A DNA stretch of 64,000 nt from Sanderia malayensis (taxonomy: Eukaryota; Cnidaria; Scyphozoa; Semaeostomeae; Pelagiidae). Below the pieces are notes generated by a model. It was not told the origin of the DNA and did not search any database. It worked only from the letters and a program-made list of their open reading frames with translations. The stretch lies in contig RQOL01000711.1 in NCBI GenBank assembly GCA_013076295.1, positions 1 through 64,000 on the forward strand, read 5' to 3'. Made by a program: the position numbers and the translations under genes. Shown here in pieces: positions 32,808 to 44,548 of the stretch (positions within the stretch are counted from its first letter, which is position 1; every line of letters begins with the position of its first letter).

Positions 32808-33916
32808 TCATATCACTTTTTTTGATTGCAGTAGGCCTTTAAGTGCACCAGATTCTTCCATAGCCTGGAATGTGTAATAGTAAACGTGCACAACTGCCTT
32901 GAACATGTCTCTCCACAATCGTTCAATTCTCTGATCGTGGGTTGAGGATCCTGCCAGATAACTACCGCGATTTGCTCCTCTCCTTTCCTCCATTAATCTC
33001 CAGACTATGACATTTTCGCCAGAATGATCGCTGCGTAGTCTAGAAGGCCACTCGAATTCATCAGTTGCCTTTAGAAATGCCTCTGCAACTGTTTCACTCT
33101 TGTTATTTGTTGCACACTTCAAATAAACAATCAGACGAGAAAAGCCATCTATCCATCCATGAATGACAAATCCCCAGCGAATGAGACTATGGTGACCATC
33201 AATATGCCACAAGCTGTTGGGACCTGCAACAGAATATGCTCTTCTTGAGATCACTACTGCCCAACGCACTCTTGCATTTTCTGGATCGACACGTGCAATT
33301 GATTGCCTTATTCTATTTCTCTGCACCCTGAGACCCAAAGATTTTAAATGACCAGCAACTAAGGAAAAACCTACTAAAGTACTATGTCCATTCATGAATG
33401 AAATAACAGCAAGGTCCAGCTCTTCATCGGAGATTGAGGAGTATCCTGTGACATCCTGTATTCCACATTCCAAAACTCGGCGTCGCAGGGTCCATCTTGA
33501 TACCATAAGCATTTTTGATATATCTGTCCAATTGAAACCTGCTGAACGCAAGCACAGCAGCTGGTCTTCTGAAATTGCACACCTTGGGCGGCCCACACAA
33601 TCACTTCTTCCTACCGGGGGAACAGTGCAGTATAAGGCAATGCGTGGCGACTCCTTGAGTTGCTGATTTTACTATTCCAGTGAAGACACATAATTCTAGA
33701 ATTATTGAGGGTTTCTTCAAGAATACCCCTCAATGGAATATTTCTTTGCCATATCGGAAGAAGCTGTTGCAGCGCTAACATTATGTATTCCATCCGTATA
33801 CGAACAATCTTGAAGGTGTTCAAATCTGTTACGTTTAATGAGCGTTCATACTGGTCTAGGACGTTTGATACTGTTTCCCAAAAGGCATTCCACCTATTTG
33901 CATCATTCTCCTCCAT
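32808..33916 (-). pseudogene. IS3-like DDE integrase/transposase, copy 2, catalytic triad intact
   Basis: An N-terminal region (33916-33611: DANRWNAFWETVSNVLDQYE) continues after a frame break into the frame at 33596. A helix-turn-helix (GRPRCAISEDQL ... ISKMLMVSRWTLRRRV) is followed by the rve-type core with D133 in SLWHIDGHHSLIRWG, D190 in PSRLRSDHSGENVIVW and E225 in STHDQRIERLWRD, counted from the Met at 33596. The D-to-E spacing of 34 residues fits a D,D-35-E-type integrase. The C-terminal domain seen in copy 1 is lost after ~32808. An acceptor-like CTAG precedes the exon near 33930, and the gene's first exon probably lies in the right TIR. The copia insertion separates the two. Confidence 0.88.
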
Positions 33917-34053
33917 CTTTGCTAGCTGGTATGGAAGACTTGCTATCGTGGCCTAGCCAGAGCAGACCTAGCCAGCCAGATTTACTATTATAGGCTTGCA
34001 GCATTCCAATAGAAATAGGTGTATGGCGGCAGTGTCTAAAGAGAGCCTGTTCT

Positions 34054-34298
34054 TGTTGGAAATATGATAGCCTATGCTGAAACAATATTTACATAATTAT
34101 GTTAATTAGAACATAAAATGCTTTGTTATGATTGGTTTAATTGCTTATAAATAGATCATGTGACTTGCATAATAAGCTCCTCGTGGGCAAGCTAATTTCC
34201 GTTCTGTTGATTGTGAAGTTCAGTTGAATAAGCGTGTGTTTATAAAAAGCTCTGTGAAACTACAAGGTTTCTGTCGTTTGTCTAGTATAATTTTAACA
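34054..34298 (+). repeat. copia 5' LTR
   Basis: TG...CA ends; AT-rich upstream half; a TATAAAAAGC box near 34242 may be the promoter. Followed directly by the primer site. Confidence 0.95.
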
Positions 34299-34312
34299 GG
34301 TTATGGGCCCAG
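34299..34312 (+). promoter_or_regulatory. primer-binding site, half initiator-Met tRNA
   Basis: GGTTATGGGCCCAG is complementary to the anticodon arm of initiator tRNA-Met (CTGGGCCCATAACC), the internal priming known for copia, rather than to the tRNA 3' end. Confidence 0.85.
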
Positions 34313-34385
34313 GAAGCTCTGAATAAGTATAGATAAAGTAATTTTTGAAATTTACACGAAGTTTACGAGAAGATAACCCGAAGAA

Positions 34386-34979
34386 ATGGCGGAGATTACA
34401 AAGGTCGAGAAGCTGAACGGAAGCAATTATCAATCGTGGAAATATAACGTGAAACTGTTGCTTATGGAACGTCGTTTATGGGGTTTTACCCAGCCTGATC
34501 AAGAGAGAGCACCAGCAGAAGACGCTTCAGCAAATGTAAGGAATGCGTTTCGCCTAAGATCGGACAAAGCCTACTCATTAATCACTCTAAACGTCGAGAA
34601 AGATCTGCAGATTCACATCTCCTCCATTACCGACCCACTAGTTGCGTGGCAGATGCTGCAAGGGCAGTTTGAGTTTGTTTCTGTGACGCAAATTGTAAGA
34701 CTCTCACGCAAATTTTACACCGCAAGTATGGAGGAAGGCGAGAACTTAATGAAGCATCTAACAACTATGACATCTTTGGCAGAGCAGCTTAGAGAATTGG
34801 GTGAAGAAATCTCATCGAGAAAGTTCGCGACGGTTGTACTTGGATCGCTGCCGGAGTCGTATGACAATTTCTTGACTATTTTGAATGCGCGAGCGGCTGA
34901 TGGCTTGGACTGGGAAAACGTAAAAGGATTGTTGATCGAGGAAGATATGAAGCAAAAAGAAAAGGAGGAAAAAATGTAA
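34386..34979 (+). pseudogene. copia Gag N-terminal part
   Basis: Starts MAEITKVEKLNGSNYQSWKY, typical of copia Gag (N-terminal and UBN2-type domains; ISSITDPLVAWQMLQGQFE, LTTMTSLAEQLRELGEEISS). A TAA at 34977 ends the frame early, whereas in the family Gag runs on. Downstream an RGG-rich stretch and a CCHC knuckle (CWNCDHLGHFSRDC at 35150) lie in another frame, with a TAG near 35120 in between. So Gag is broken by two stops and one frameshift. Confidence 0.9.
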
Positions 34980-35230
34980 GAGCCCGATAATGCTTTATTT
35001 ATGAAAAAGGTCGCGGCGGTTCGAAGCATCATGGTGAAGCAAGACGAGGATTTCAAACCGGGGCACGTGGCGGCCGAGGAGGTTATCGCTCGAACAATGG
35101 TCTGGGAAGTCGTAATGATGGCTAGAACGAAAGACACAAGGATACCAAATGCTGGAATTGTGATCACCTTGGTCATTTCTCAAGAGACTGTCCCAACGCG
35201 AGCGGCAATAGAAGAAACGAGCGTGCCAAT

Positions 35231-36565
35231 ATGGCGGACGATACCTTCAGCGATGCCGAAAGGGAAGGAATTGCGCTCATTTCAAGCACTAGCGATAAGC
35301 AAGATTTTTGGTTCATCGATTCGGGCGCAACAGCGCACATGACAAATAACAAGAGCATTTTGGAACATGTTAAGAAGTACGAAGAACCGAAAAAAATCTT
35401 TTTGGGGGACAATACGGTAATCTTTGCCTTGGGCGAAGGAACTGTTCGTTTGAACACCAGTGATACCGAAAAATTTGTGCTGAATCTACAACGAGTGTTA
35501 TACGTCCCTAAGCTTACCAAAAACCTACTATCTGTCCCTGCAATGGCTTCGATGGGAGCAGAGGTGAGATTCGATAGTGGAAGATGCATCGTGTTAAAGA
35601 ACGGAAAGGAGTTTATCATTGGAACTTTGTATGACAAGAAATTATATAAGGCCAACGTCGAGCATGCTGCGGTTGCACATGCGCAATTACCGAATTCGGA
35701 GACATGGCACTGCAGATTTGGGCACTTAAATCATGACTACTTAAACAGGATAAAAAACAATGAAATGGTTCATGGGATGGATTACACAGCTGCAGGAAAT
35801 GATAAAGATTGTGAAGCTTGTATACTAGGAAAGATGCAGAAGAAATGTTTCCCAAAGTATGAGAATAAAGGAAAAGATACAAAGCATGTTGAAGATAAGA
35901 GAAGGGCTACAAGGCCATTTGAAATTGTGCACACAGATTTTTGCGGGCCGATGCAAGTAGAATCAAAAGGAGGAAGTCGTTACATGCTGACATTCACTGA
36001 TGATTATTCACGATATGCAATGGTTTATTTCATACGGTACAAAAGTGAAGTACTTTCCAAATTCAAAGAATATGCAAGCTATGTGGAAAAGCAATTTGGA
36101 CATGCAGTGAAAGTTTTGAGTTATGAGAAGCATTTCAGATATGAAGTTAAGATTCTTCGAAGTGACAACGGAGGAGAATATACTTCTTCTGAATTTTTTA
36201 AGTTTTGTAATGAGAAAGGAATTGGACGAGAGTACACTGCACCACACACACCGCAACAGAATGGAGTTGCAGAGCGGCTGAACAGGACTATTATTGAATC
36301 TGCAAGATCTATGCTGCAACATGCAAAACTGTCAATTGATTTCTGGGCAGAAGCTTGTAATACTGCCATATATTTACACAACCGGAGTCCCACTGCTGCA
36401 CTGGACAACGAAACACCATTTGAACGGCTATTCAGAAGGAAACCTAATGTCACTCATTTAAGAGTATTTGGATGCGTATGCTATGTTTATGTCCCAACTG
36501 GACAAAGAAAGAAGCTTGATGCGAAAGCACGCAGAGGTATTTTGTTGGATACCCACCTGGTGTAA
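35231..36565 (+). pseudogene. copia protease and integrase
   Basis: Protease motif FWFIDSGATAHMTNN, then the integrase: zinc-binding HCRFGHLNHDYLNRI and CEACILGKMQ, catalytic HTDFCGPM (D), LRSDNGGEY (D) and NGVAERLNRT (E), all intact. The frame ends at 36565 through a one-base change in a T-run near 36540, just before the GYPPG motif. Confidence 0.92.
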
Positions 36566-36569
36566 AGGG

Positions 36570-38511
36570 ATATAAGATATATGATGTGGAGAAGAAATAT
36601 TTTGTTGTGAGCAGGAACGTTCATTTTATTGAGAATAATTTCGAACACTTCAAGAAATCAGAATCTGACAGCATGGAATATGCTATTTTGGATAAGTATT
36701 TATCAAGCAATTTTGAGGAGAATGAAGATGTTCCCGAGCTGCCAGTATATGCAGAAAATGTTGAGCCAGTGGGAGAGAATAACGAGGAACCAATGGGAGC
36801 ACAGGCTCCAAGACAGAGAACCTTCGAAGACAACTTTATGGAACAGGTCAGAAACCTGGATGCAACAAGAGAGCGCAGACCACCTGTAAGATTTCGAGAG
36901 GAATTGTGCAATATCACTGGGTCTTTAACTTCTGAAGTTGAAGAGCCCAAAATGGTCAAAGATGCACTAAGTAGTGAACAATCTCAGCACTGGCAGGATG
37001 CTATGAATTCAGAATCTTCATCTCTAATGAAAAATGATACCTGGGAACTTGTGCCTCCCCCTGTAGACAAGAACATTGTCGGTTCAAAATGGGTCTTTAA
37101 AGTAAAGCGAGATGCAAATGGACGTGTTGATCGGTACAAGGCGAGATTAGTCGCACAAGGATATTCGCAGATGAAAGGTGTAGACTATGAGGAAATCTTC
37201 TCACCAGTTACCCGTAATAGCTCACTTAGATCGCTACTTGCTCTAGCTAATGCTTATAACTTGGATGTTCACCAAATGGATGTGAAAACTGCATTCCTAA
37301 ATGGAACTTTAGATTGTGACATTTATATGGAGCAGCCTTATGGATTTGTTGATAAGAAGAGACCCGATTATGTCTGCAAATTAAAGAAGAGCTTATATGG
37401 ACTCAGACAATCAGCTCGGTGTTGGAATACTACCTTGGATGATTTATTAACGTCAGTGAATTATCGTAAAGGAAATGCTGATGGCTGTATTTATGTGAAA
37501 ACAGAGAAATAACATGATGGACAAATCAATTTCATAATACTTAGAGTGTACGTAGATGACATTGTTGTGGTATCAAATAACACTGCTATGCTTGAGACAG
37601 AAAAGAAGAAATTACGTGCCAGGTTTGAAATGGCAGACCAAAGTGAGATACATTATTTGCTTGGTATGTTGATTAAGAGAGACAGAGACACCAAGACACT
37701 TACGATGAGTCAACAAACATACTTGGAGGGTGTACTGAAGAGATTTGGATTAGAGAACTCTAAACCCATTGCAACACCCTTGGAACCTGGGAGTAAGTTT
37801 AGACAATCAACCGATGATGAGGAACTTTTTGATAGCCAGACATATCAACAAGCTATAGGATGTCTGACATACGCATCAACATCAACCAGACCAGATATTT
37901 CTGCTGCTGTTAATGTATTATCACAATTTTCGTCTAAACCAAGTAAGCAGCACTGGATCGGTGTTAAGAGAATCATGAGATATCTTAAAGGGACAATTGA
38001 CTATGGACTTCAGTACACTGTTGGAGAAGAGGATCCTGAGTTGGTTGGCTATAGTGATGCTGACTGGGCTGGAGACCCAGATACGCGTAGATCAACATCA
38101 GGATATTTATTTCAATTCGGAGGAGGATCAATCAGTTGGTCTAGCAAGAAACAGTGTACAGTTGCTAAATCTTCAACAGAAGCTGAATATATTGCACTTA
38201 GTCATGCAACACAAGAAGTTATTTGGCTGCGGCGACTCATGAAGGATCTTGGAAAAAACATGAATAATGCAACTATCATATACGAGGACAATCAAGGTTC
38301 TATTGAATTGGCAAAGAATCCCAAGTACCACAGCAGAACAAAACACATTGATGTTTGTCACCATTTTGTACGAGAGAGAGTTGCCTCGAAAGACATTGTG
38401 ATTAAATATTGCCCCAGTCAGGAAATGGTGGCTGATATTATGACTAAGGGACTTGTTAAGTGTACCTTTGAGAAGCTAAGAGACATGCTTGGTGTTCAAA
38501 GAATTCTTTAA
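36570..38511 (+). pseudogene. copia reverse transcriptase and RNase H
   Basis: From about 36570 the shifted frame continues as VEKKYFVVSRNVHFIEN. The reverse transcriptase begins at WELVPPPVDKNIVGSKWVFK and includes QMDVKTAFLNG. A TAA at 37510-37512 interrupts just before the catalytic VYVDDIVVVSNN; the frame is the same on both sides. RNase H is complete: GYSDADWAGDPDTRRSTSGY, SSTEAEYIALS, YEDNQGSIELAKN and RTKHIDVCHHF. The stop and the upstream frameshift prevent a full polyprotein. Confidence 0.92.
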
Positions 38512-38599
38512 ATGAACTACTAGTTTGGATATTACATTTTCTTATTGTTAGGATACTCTATATTTTCTTCTATGATCTTTTTGAGATATCAGCATAACT

Positions 38600-38611
38600 A
38601 TCAAGTGGGAG
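38600..38611 (+). promoter_or_regulatory. polypurine tract
   Basis: ATCAAGTGGGAG directly before the 3' LTR matches the AAGTGGGAG-type tract of copia elements and would prime plus-strand synthesis. Confidence 0.8.
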
Positions 38612-38856
38612 TGTTGGAAATATGATAGCCTATGCTGAAACAATATTTACATAATTATGTTAATTAGAATATAAAATGCTTTGCTATGATTGGTTTAGTT
38701 GCTTATAAATAGATCATGTGACTTGCATAATAAGCTCCTCGTGGGCAAGCTAATTTCCATTCTGTTGATTGTGAAGTTCAGTTGAATAAGCGTGTGTTTA
38801 TAAAAAGCTCTGTGAAACTACAAGGTTTCTGTCGTTTGTCTAGTATAATTTTAACA
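38612..38856 (+). repeat. copia 3' LTR
   Basis: 245 bp, about 98.4 % identical to the 5' LTR by eye; followed by the GTTCT target duplication. Confidence 0.95.
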
Positions 38857-38865
38857 GTTCTATTA

Positions 38866-39265
38866 TTCAGTAAAGTCTGTACAACTGATCCTAAACCTCC
38901 CACACCCGAAGAACCACTTAAACGTTGTATTTCAAACAGTTGCCAGTTTGAAATCACACCGCATGGCATGGCACTGGCACTATGCGCAATGATGCGCAAA
39001 ATAGATGCGCAGGAAATTGTTGAATGAAACTTAAACTGTTGAATAAAAATAAAATTTTTGAATGAAACTGAAATTGTTGAATGAAAATGAAATTATTGAA
39101 TAAAAATAAAATTAATGAATGAAAATGAAATTATTGAACGAAAATTAAATTGTTGAATGGATATTCCACGTTGAATTTTGAATGTATTCAAGTTGTGAAG
39201 GAAAATAGTTGTTGAATGTGAACAAAAATGTACCGGTTGAATATTGCACCATAATGCTTACCATA
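38866..39265 (-). repeat. right TIR, including the coding start region of the integrase gene
   Basis: Read on the minus strand it matches the left TIR from the tip to the leader, then lacks about 85 bp around the HECT start codon, and matches again over RLSGSSGVGG and TLLNNRT, which correspond to SFSGSSGVG and TLLNRT on the left. The copia element cuts the match at 38861. Confidence 0.85.
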
Positions 39266-39271
39266 TCCATC

Positions 39272-41085
39272 GGACAGATAAGTCAGAGAGATAAGTTCAG
39301 CATCAATTTTTAAAAATGCATAGAGAGCGGAAATGGGGGAGCAGTGAACAACAGCAAAATGCTTTTCACCATCAATGGCGTGTTTGATCTTTTGGGCATC
39401 GTATCTTCCATGATAATCACTGGCAAGATCGTGTACAGCAAACTGTGCCTGAAGAAGCTATCTTGAGATGAAAAACTACTCAGCGAGTTTGCAGAGGATT
39501 GGTACAAATGAATCAAATGCTTCGCCAAAACACCCTCTGAATCCAGACCCAGAAGTTTAGTCGGTGGTAAAGTGGTGAAAATGGTACTACATGGCTTTGC
39601 TGATGCAAGCAAACAGGCGGTTTTAGAAGAAATTTACATCGCCATCACACCGGGTAGGGGGAAATGGTATGTGGACCCAGTTCTTGAGAAGAAATGCAAC
39701 AACAATGAGAGGTAGCAACCTGACGAAATGGCACTATGACCCTACTAAAGAAAACCCAAGTTACAGAGGTGCAAGAAGAGTTGCCACGGATAGACTTGCA
39801 AGACTGTGGTTCAATGACCTAGATTGGTTGCACAAAGAAGATGAATGGCCTAGTCAATCAGAAATCAATGAGACGCCTGAAGCAGTGCGTGAAAGTCTGC
39901 CAAAGAAAGAGAAAACAGAAGTCAGGGAAGGAAGAGACAAGGGAGGCAGATAAGTTGGGTATACGTTTGGACAAGTTTTCATATTGGAAGACGTTGCACA
40001 TAATGGCCTTTGTGATGATGTTCATATGGCAAGGTGGAGAGGCAGAGGAATACAAGAATTGATGTTGACATCAGAAGAAATCAATTCAGCAGAAACGTAT
40101 TGGTTGAAAAAGAAACAGGAATCAGAAGAACTCAAGTGAGACATCAATCTGAAAATCGGAGTGGGGAGGTGCAGTGGAAGAATTCCAGGAAACAATCCGA
40201 TATTCTTGCCCAAAAATAGCAGATTAGTAGCCTCATTCATGGAGCGATGGCCCGGAGAGGACACTTAATGGGGATTGGGGATAGCTTTAATGATGTTGAG
40301 TGACATGCGGAGGCTGTTCTGGGTTCCTAAACTTCGGTCACAGGTGAAGAAGATTGTACACAAATGCAACTGCTGCAAGAGACACAGGGTGAAACCGGTG
40401 CTAAGTCCAGGAAAACACATGCTGCTGGAGTTCAGATCCCAGCTGAGTTAGCCCTTTGCCTTCACTGGAGTAGACGTCACCGGACAGATTGCCTACAAGA
40501 TCAAAAACTCCACCTTTGGAAGTCGTATGTAGCCTTATTGAGGCATGCAAGTACAAGAGCTATGCATCTGAAGCTTTCCAAAGATCTGTCAGCATTGGAA
40601 TTCAAGAGGCCGATATAAGAGTTCCTTGCTAAAAGAGGAACTCCGAAAATAATGCTGAGAGACAATGACGGAATGCTCATAGTGAAAAAATACTGGTTGA
40701 AAACCTTGCTGAAGAATGAAGACCTGATGAATTTTGTGACAGTCCGAAACATCAAGTTGAAGTTCAACTTGTCTTGTGTAGCCTGATTGGGAGGATTTTT
40801 TGAGCGATTGGTGGGAATTATAAAAGGAAGCCTCTCTAAAGCAATTGGCAAGAAAATCCTTACTTTTCCTGAGCTGGAAGAAGTCCTGCTTGATGTAGAG
40901 TGCATGACAAACAAACGACTGTTATTTTACAAGGGGGAAGAGTTTCAGCTTCAAGTCATCAGTGGAACATCCTGCTGAGAGGAACACCTGAAGTTCTTCT
41001 GAAAGAAGACTTGGCCCAAAGAACTCAGACGACAAAACGGATCACATTTATGAAGAAAAGCAAAGATAAACGAGTGAGTATCTGA
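39272..41085 (+). pseudogene. BEL/Pao pol remnant, right part (RNase H-like region and integrase)
   Basis: Directly beyond the TCCATC repeat the plus strand reads INGVFDLLGIVSSMIITGKI and VKMVLHGFADASKQAVLEEI, typical of the BEL connection/RNase H region. Further on come RRLFWVPKLRSQVKKIVHKC with NCCKRH (integrase zinc domain), FAFTGVDVTGQIAYK, RAMHLKLSKDLSALEFKR, MLRDNDGMLIVKKYW, and GGFFERLVGIIKGSLSKAI with FPELEEVLLDVE. Many stops and frame changes make it non-functional. It continues the fragment at 29347-29593 across the TIR element. Confidence 0.85.
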
Positions 41086-41160
41086 GGGACATCATTTCAT
41101 CAAGGACGATATTACACATTAGCTGTCGTCAAACAGTGGGTTTCCTTGCTTGTAACCAAC
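41086..41160 (+). repeat. direct repeat, right copy (pairs with 28969-29047)
   Basis: Shares AAACAGTGGGTTTC and neighbouring blocks with the left copy. It follows directly on the BEL integrase end, which supports a link with the BEL termini. Confidence 0.5.
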
Positions 41161-44100
41161 GCAAACTGACTACAATGACAGCAACAACAAAAAAGATCAT
41201 AGCATTACATAGACTTTCTATTCTACTTGGCATATCTATAAATTATTGTGAAATACAAAGAATAGAATCCACAAAATGAAAAAAACAAAAGACAAAACTG
41301 TTCGATTGTGGCAAAAACTACTTGGGGTTTTAAAAGGGTTTCATAATTACCTACTGCATTCTAATTGGAGAAAAAACAGAAAAGCTAATGCTAAGTTGTA
41401 CAGTAAAATGTTCTACAATAAGAACCCAAAAAGCAGTTCCCACAACCACTCATTGCTGTAGAGCTCAGCAATCTCCAAAACAACCTTTCAAAATTTCAAA
41501 CAAATAGATGAATGTTCTTTCATTTTCATCCCAAACAACAAGCACTTGGATCCCACCTCAGTAAATCCTAAGAATGGTTTGACATCATTTCCTTGCTACT
41601 TCGCATCTAGGTGGACACCAAAGAACCCATCAATGATCGTTCGTTGATCAACATAAATGGGTTGTAATTGCATGAATACATGAGAGTTGCAGAAAGCGAC
41701 AAAATAACTAGGGAGGTGGCGCCCTTCGCGTGCCTAGTGTGTTGGCCTTCTATCTGAGTGGAACAGGGATCTTCAACAAACGTGGGATGGGTTTATGTTG
41801 TTTTTGCCTTTGATCTGAGAGAAATGGCGAGCTGTTGGCGTATTTAGAGCAGACGTTCGATAGATAAAACTGACTTTCGCTGTAAGTGTATAATTGAGGA
41901 AGTAAAATTTCAAAATTGAAAAGTATTAAATAACAATTAGAAATAACAATAAGAGATAGTAAATACTTCGAATAATTTTGAAAATTATGTTAAGAATATA
42001 GTAAATATATATAGTAACAATAACAGAAGAAAGTTTTATTAAATGATTGTGACTTCGACACCAAAATATTGCCGGTATAAGGAACAAGTATGTTGCTGTG
42101 CTGTTAGAAGTTTTGCTGCCTGTTAGTTATAGTTGTTGCTAGTTAGTTGTTGTTATGTATCTGTTATTCTGTGCTGTTTTCATCTTTATGTTCGTCATCG
42201 TTTATCTGTGGTTGGGACTCTTGGTTTTGTTGTTCAAGTTCAGTAGAGTGCTGTTGTTCTTGTTATGGCTGCGTTTTGTCAGGTGGCAACATGCTGATGT
42301 TGAAGTTGTCTTCCTGCCATGATATTTGTAGCCTTTCCTCAAAGTTTTTTGCTAACAATCGTTTCGCATACAGAAGAATTATCAGTGAGTTACAATGCGT
42401 AACTACTTGTAATAATAAATGTATGAAGAAAGTATGGTACTCACGGATGAATATAGCAGTAAAAGTTCACGTTGGTCTTGCGTATGCCTTGTCTCTGGTG
42501 TTGCTTGAAGAGAGTGATGGCATAAAGATTGATGGAGTGCAGATTAACAGCTTGAAATTGAGCACATGGAACAGCATAGGTGCAACTTCCTAAGCACTTA
42601 AGAAAATGGAAGAAAAAAAAGGGTTGAAATAAAGTGCGAGATGAAATAGGGTTCAATTGTTTTATTAAGAGGATGTTGCATTTTGTAAGGATTTTGGACC
42701 GCACAGTTGGGTTAGCATGTGTTGGGTGTAACCTGGATCTCCACTTGAAAGTTAAAAGGAAGAGGACAATGAATGAATGTTACTGGCTTTTGTAGATGAT
42801 TGAATCGGATGCGGCAGGAAAGCTGGTTGAGATGACAAAAAGCTCAAGTTCCAAGGAAAGCGAAAAGGAAATTGTGTAGAAAACGTATGTGATTGTTAGA
42901 TTTAGAATCAGGATCGTACATTGTTCTCCTGTATTCATATTGTTGTTGTTGTTGTAGTAACACTTGTTCCTACTTGAACTTGACTAATCTAATTTATATG
43001 ATTTTGTGTTGTGCTTGATATCTTGTTATATCTCTTGCACTCCTCTGCTATCAGTGATGAGGTTGAATAATAATTACCACAAATGTATGGAAAGGATGTA
43101 TTGAAACGCCATAGTTGAATCCCCAGGAGCAAGTTCATTGTCTCTTCAAAAGAAAGGAAAGAAGAAATAGGATGTGATAGTGTTAGAAATGCAGCACGGT
43201 TTTATTGTTTGTAAAGAAGATGTTTAAAATAACATGTTAAGAATTGGGGAACGTGGGGTGTATTGAATTGGGTTGGCTGTATGTAACGTTGAAGCCAATC
43301 AAATATTTAATTGCGTGAAGATTTCAATTGGAGCGGTGTATTGTAAAAATTGGTGAAGGTAAACGTGTCAGTGATTTACAAAGAAGAGAGGAAGGTAGGT
43401 ACTCATTGGACGTATATAAAGTAAAAGTTAGGTGGATAAATGTGAAGATTTTTGGATATGAGCTTTCGTTTAGAATTATATATAATGAATTGATGTTACT
43501 GTTTATCGAATGAGTGGGATGCGGGAAGTGGGTTATGTGGCTGAATACTACTGCGTATAATTATTTATGCTGTTTTGCTGTGATGAATTATCAAGATTAT
43601 AAATATGGATGCTTCGTTATTAGAGAAGAAACGGAGGTGCATGTGGTGGTGAAAGGAGGAAGAAAGGAAGAAAACACGGAAAAGGAAGAAAAGATGGAAG
43701 AGAGCCGAAAATGGCGAAATATATTTCTAATTGCAGTCAAAATAAAAAGAGAAATGTATGATGGTGTTTATCTTTGTCTTGAAATAGTAACTTTGAGGGA
43801 AATGTTCTCGTGGGCTGGCTGAGTGTGCACACACAGGGAAGTAAAGAGGACGCGCGGTTAACAATCCAACTAAATTCAGTTTTAAGTTTTGCAAATTGCA
43901 ACTTGTGTCTAAGTCTGCTTGTGTGAAAGCCGCAGAGATGGGATAGGACATAATCTGGAGTGCAAAGGGCCGATACTCCCTATGTGTGGCGGGTGAATCA
44001 CAAATTTTCAGCAAGCAGCCCTCCAATGAAATGGCGGATATGGCACCACAGGGAGCACTTCAAATTTTAAAGTCAAATAACATTGATACTTTTAATTAAA

Positions 44101-44546
44101 AATATCTTTAAAAGATACATTATCTTTTATCCTATCGCCATGGTGAACGGTAATTGAGAAAAAAATTGCTCTTGTCATTGAACCCAAAAGGAAAGGTCTG
44201 TGGAAAAAGTGTGGTAAGTTTGAATAATAATTTGTATTACTTTCCCTGCCACTTAGTGTTCCTGACAATGACTTGTATTACTGATCCTGACAATGTATTA
44301 CTTTCCCTGCCACTTAGTGTTCTGTGCATGGATACACGAAAATTAAGTTGATTTGGGCTGCTCTGTGTGTGATTATAGATTCAGGCTGTAGAGAAAAATT
44401 AGGGGTGTTGCCGAAAAGCTCAAACACCACGTCAAGGAGCATCCATTGTTTGAGTTTTCCTTTTTTGAGAACGCTGCCATGGTGGTAGTAAATAACACAA
44501 AACTTGTATATATTGGTAGGAAATATTTTGTGTAGATTGTACACAG
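41161..44546. other. long stretch without a supported gene
   Basis: Frames such as 41276-41461, 42147-42593 and 43514-43822 have no domain, no splice context and biased composition. GTT repeats occur near 42942. No TIR pair or known element was recognised. Confidence 0.5.
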
Positions 44547-44548
44547 TA

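Larger units (their letters stand above)
34054..38856 (+). mobile_element. full-length Ty1/copia LTR retrotransposon, coding region decayed
   Basis: Two 245-bp LTRs (34054-34298, 38612-38856) with TGTTGG...TTAACA ends bracket gag and pol. The flanking 5-bp direct repeat is GTTCT (34049-34053, 38857-38861). The LTRs differ at about four sites, all transitions by my reading, so the insertion is young. The coding region nevertheless carries at least five lesions. It lies within the TIR element 29600-39265, between the integrase exon and the right TIR. Confidence 0.96.
29600..39265. mobile_element. TIR element with convergent HECT-type and integrase genes (IS3-like class), 6-bp target duplication
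   Basis: Tips TATGGTAAGC and GCTTACCATA are flanked by an exact 6-bp direct repeat TCCATC (29594-29599, 39266-39271). Inverted repeats run more than 300 bp and contain many ~19-bp subrepeats (ATTCAACAATTTCATTTT). The left TIR leads into the plus-strand HECT gene (29923), the right TIR into the minus-strand integrase gene. TIR similarity continues into coding sequence: EIQSFSGSSGVG on the left, EIQRLSGSSGVG on the right. A microsatellite repeat (31355-32310) and a copia element (34054-38856) inserted later. Without the copia the element is about 4.9 kb. It lies in a BEL remnant. Confidence 0.88.

Noticed and set aside
34980..35230. Programmed -1 frameshift between copia Gag and Pol
   Set aside because: The shift is accompanied by a TAA before and a TAG after it, and copia-type elements usually have a single gag-pol frame; mutation or sequencing error is simpler.
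42147..42593. 148-residue ORF rich in Cys/Ser/Leu
   Set aside because: GTT/TGT-rich local composition, no domain, no signal or splice support.
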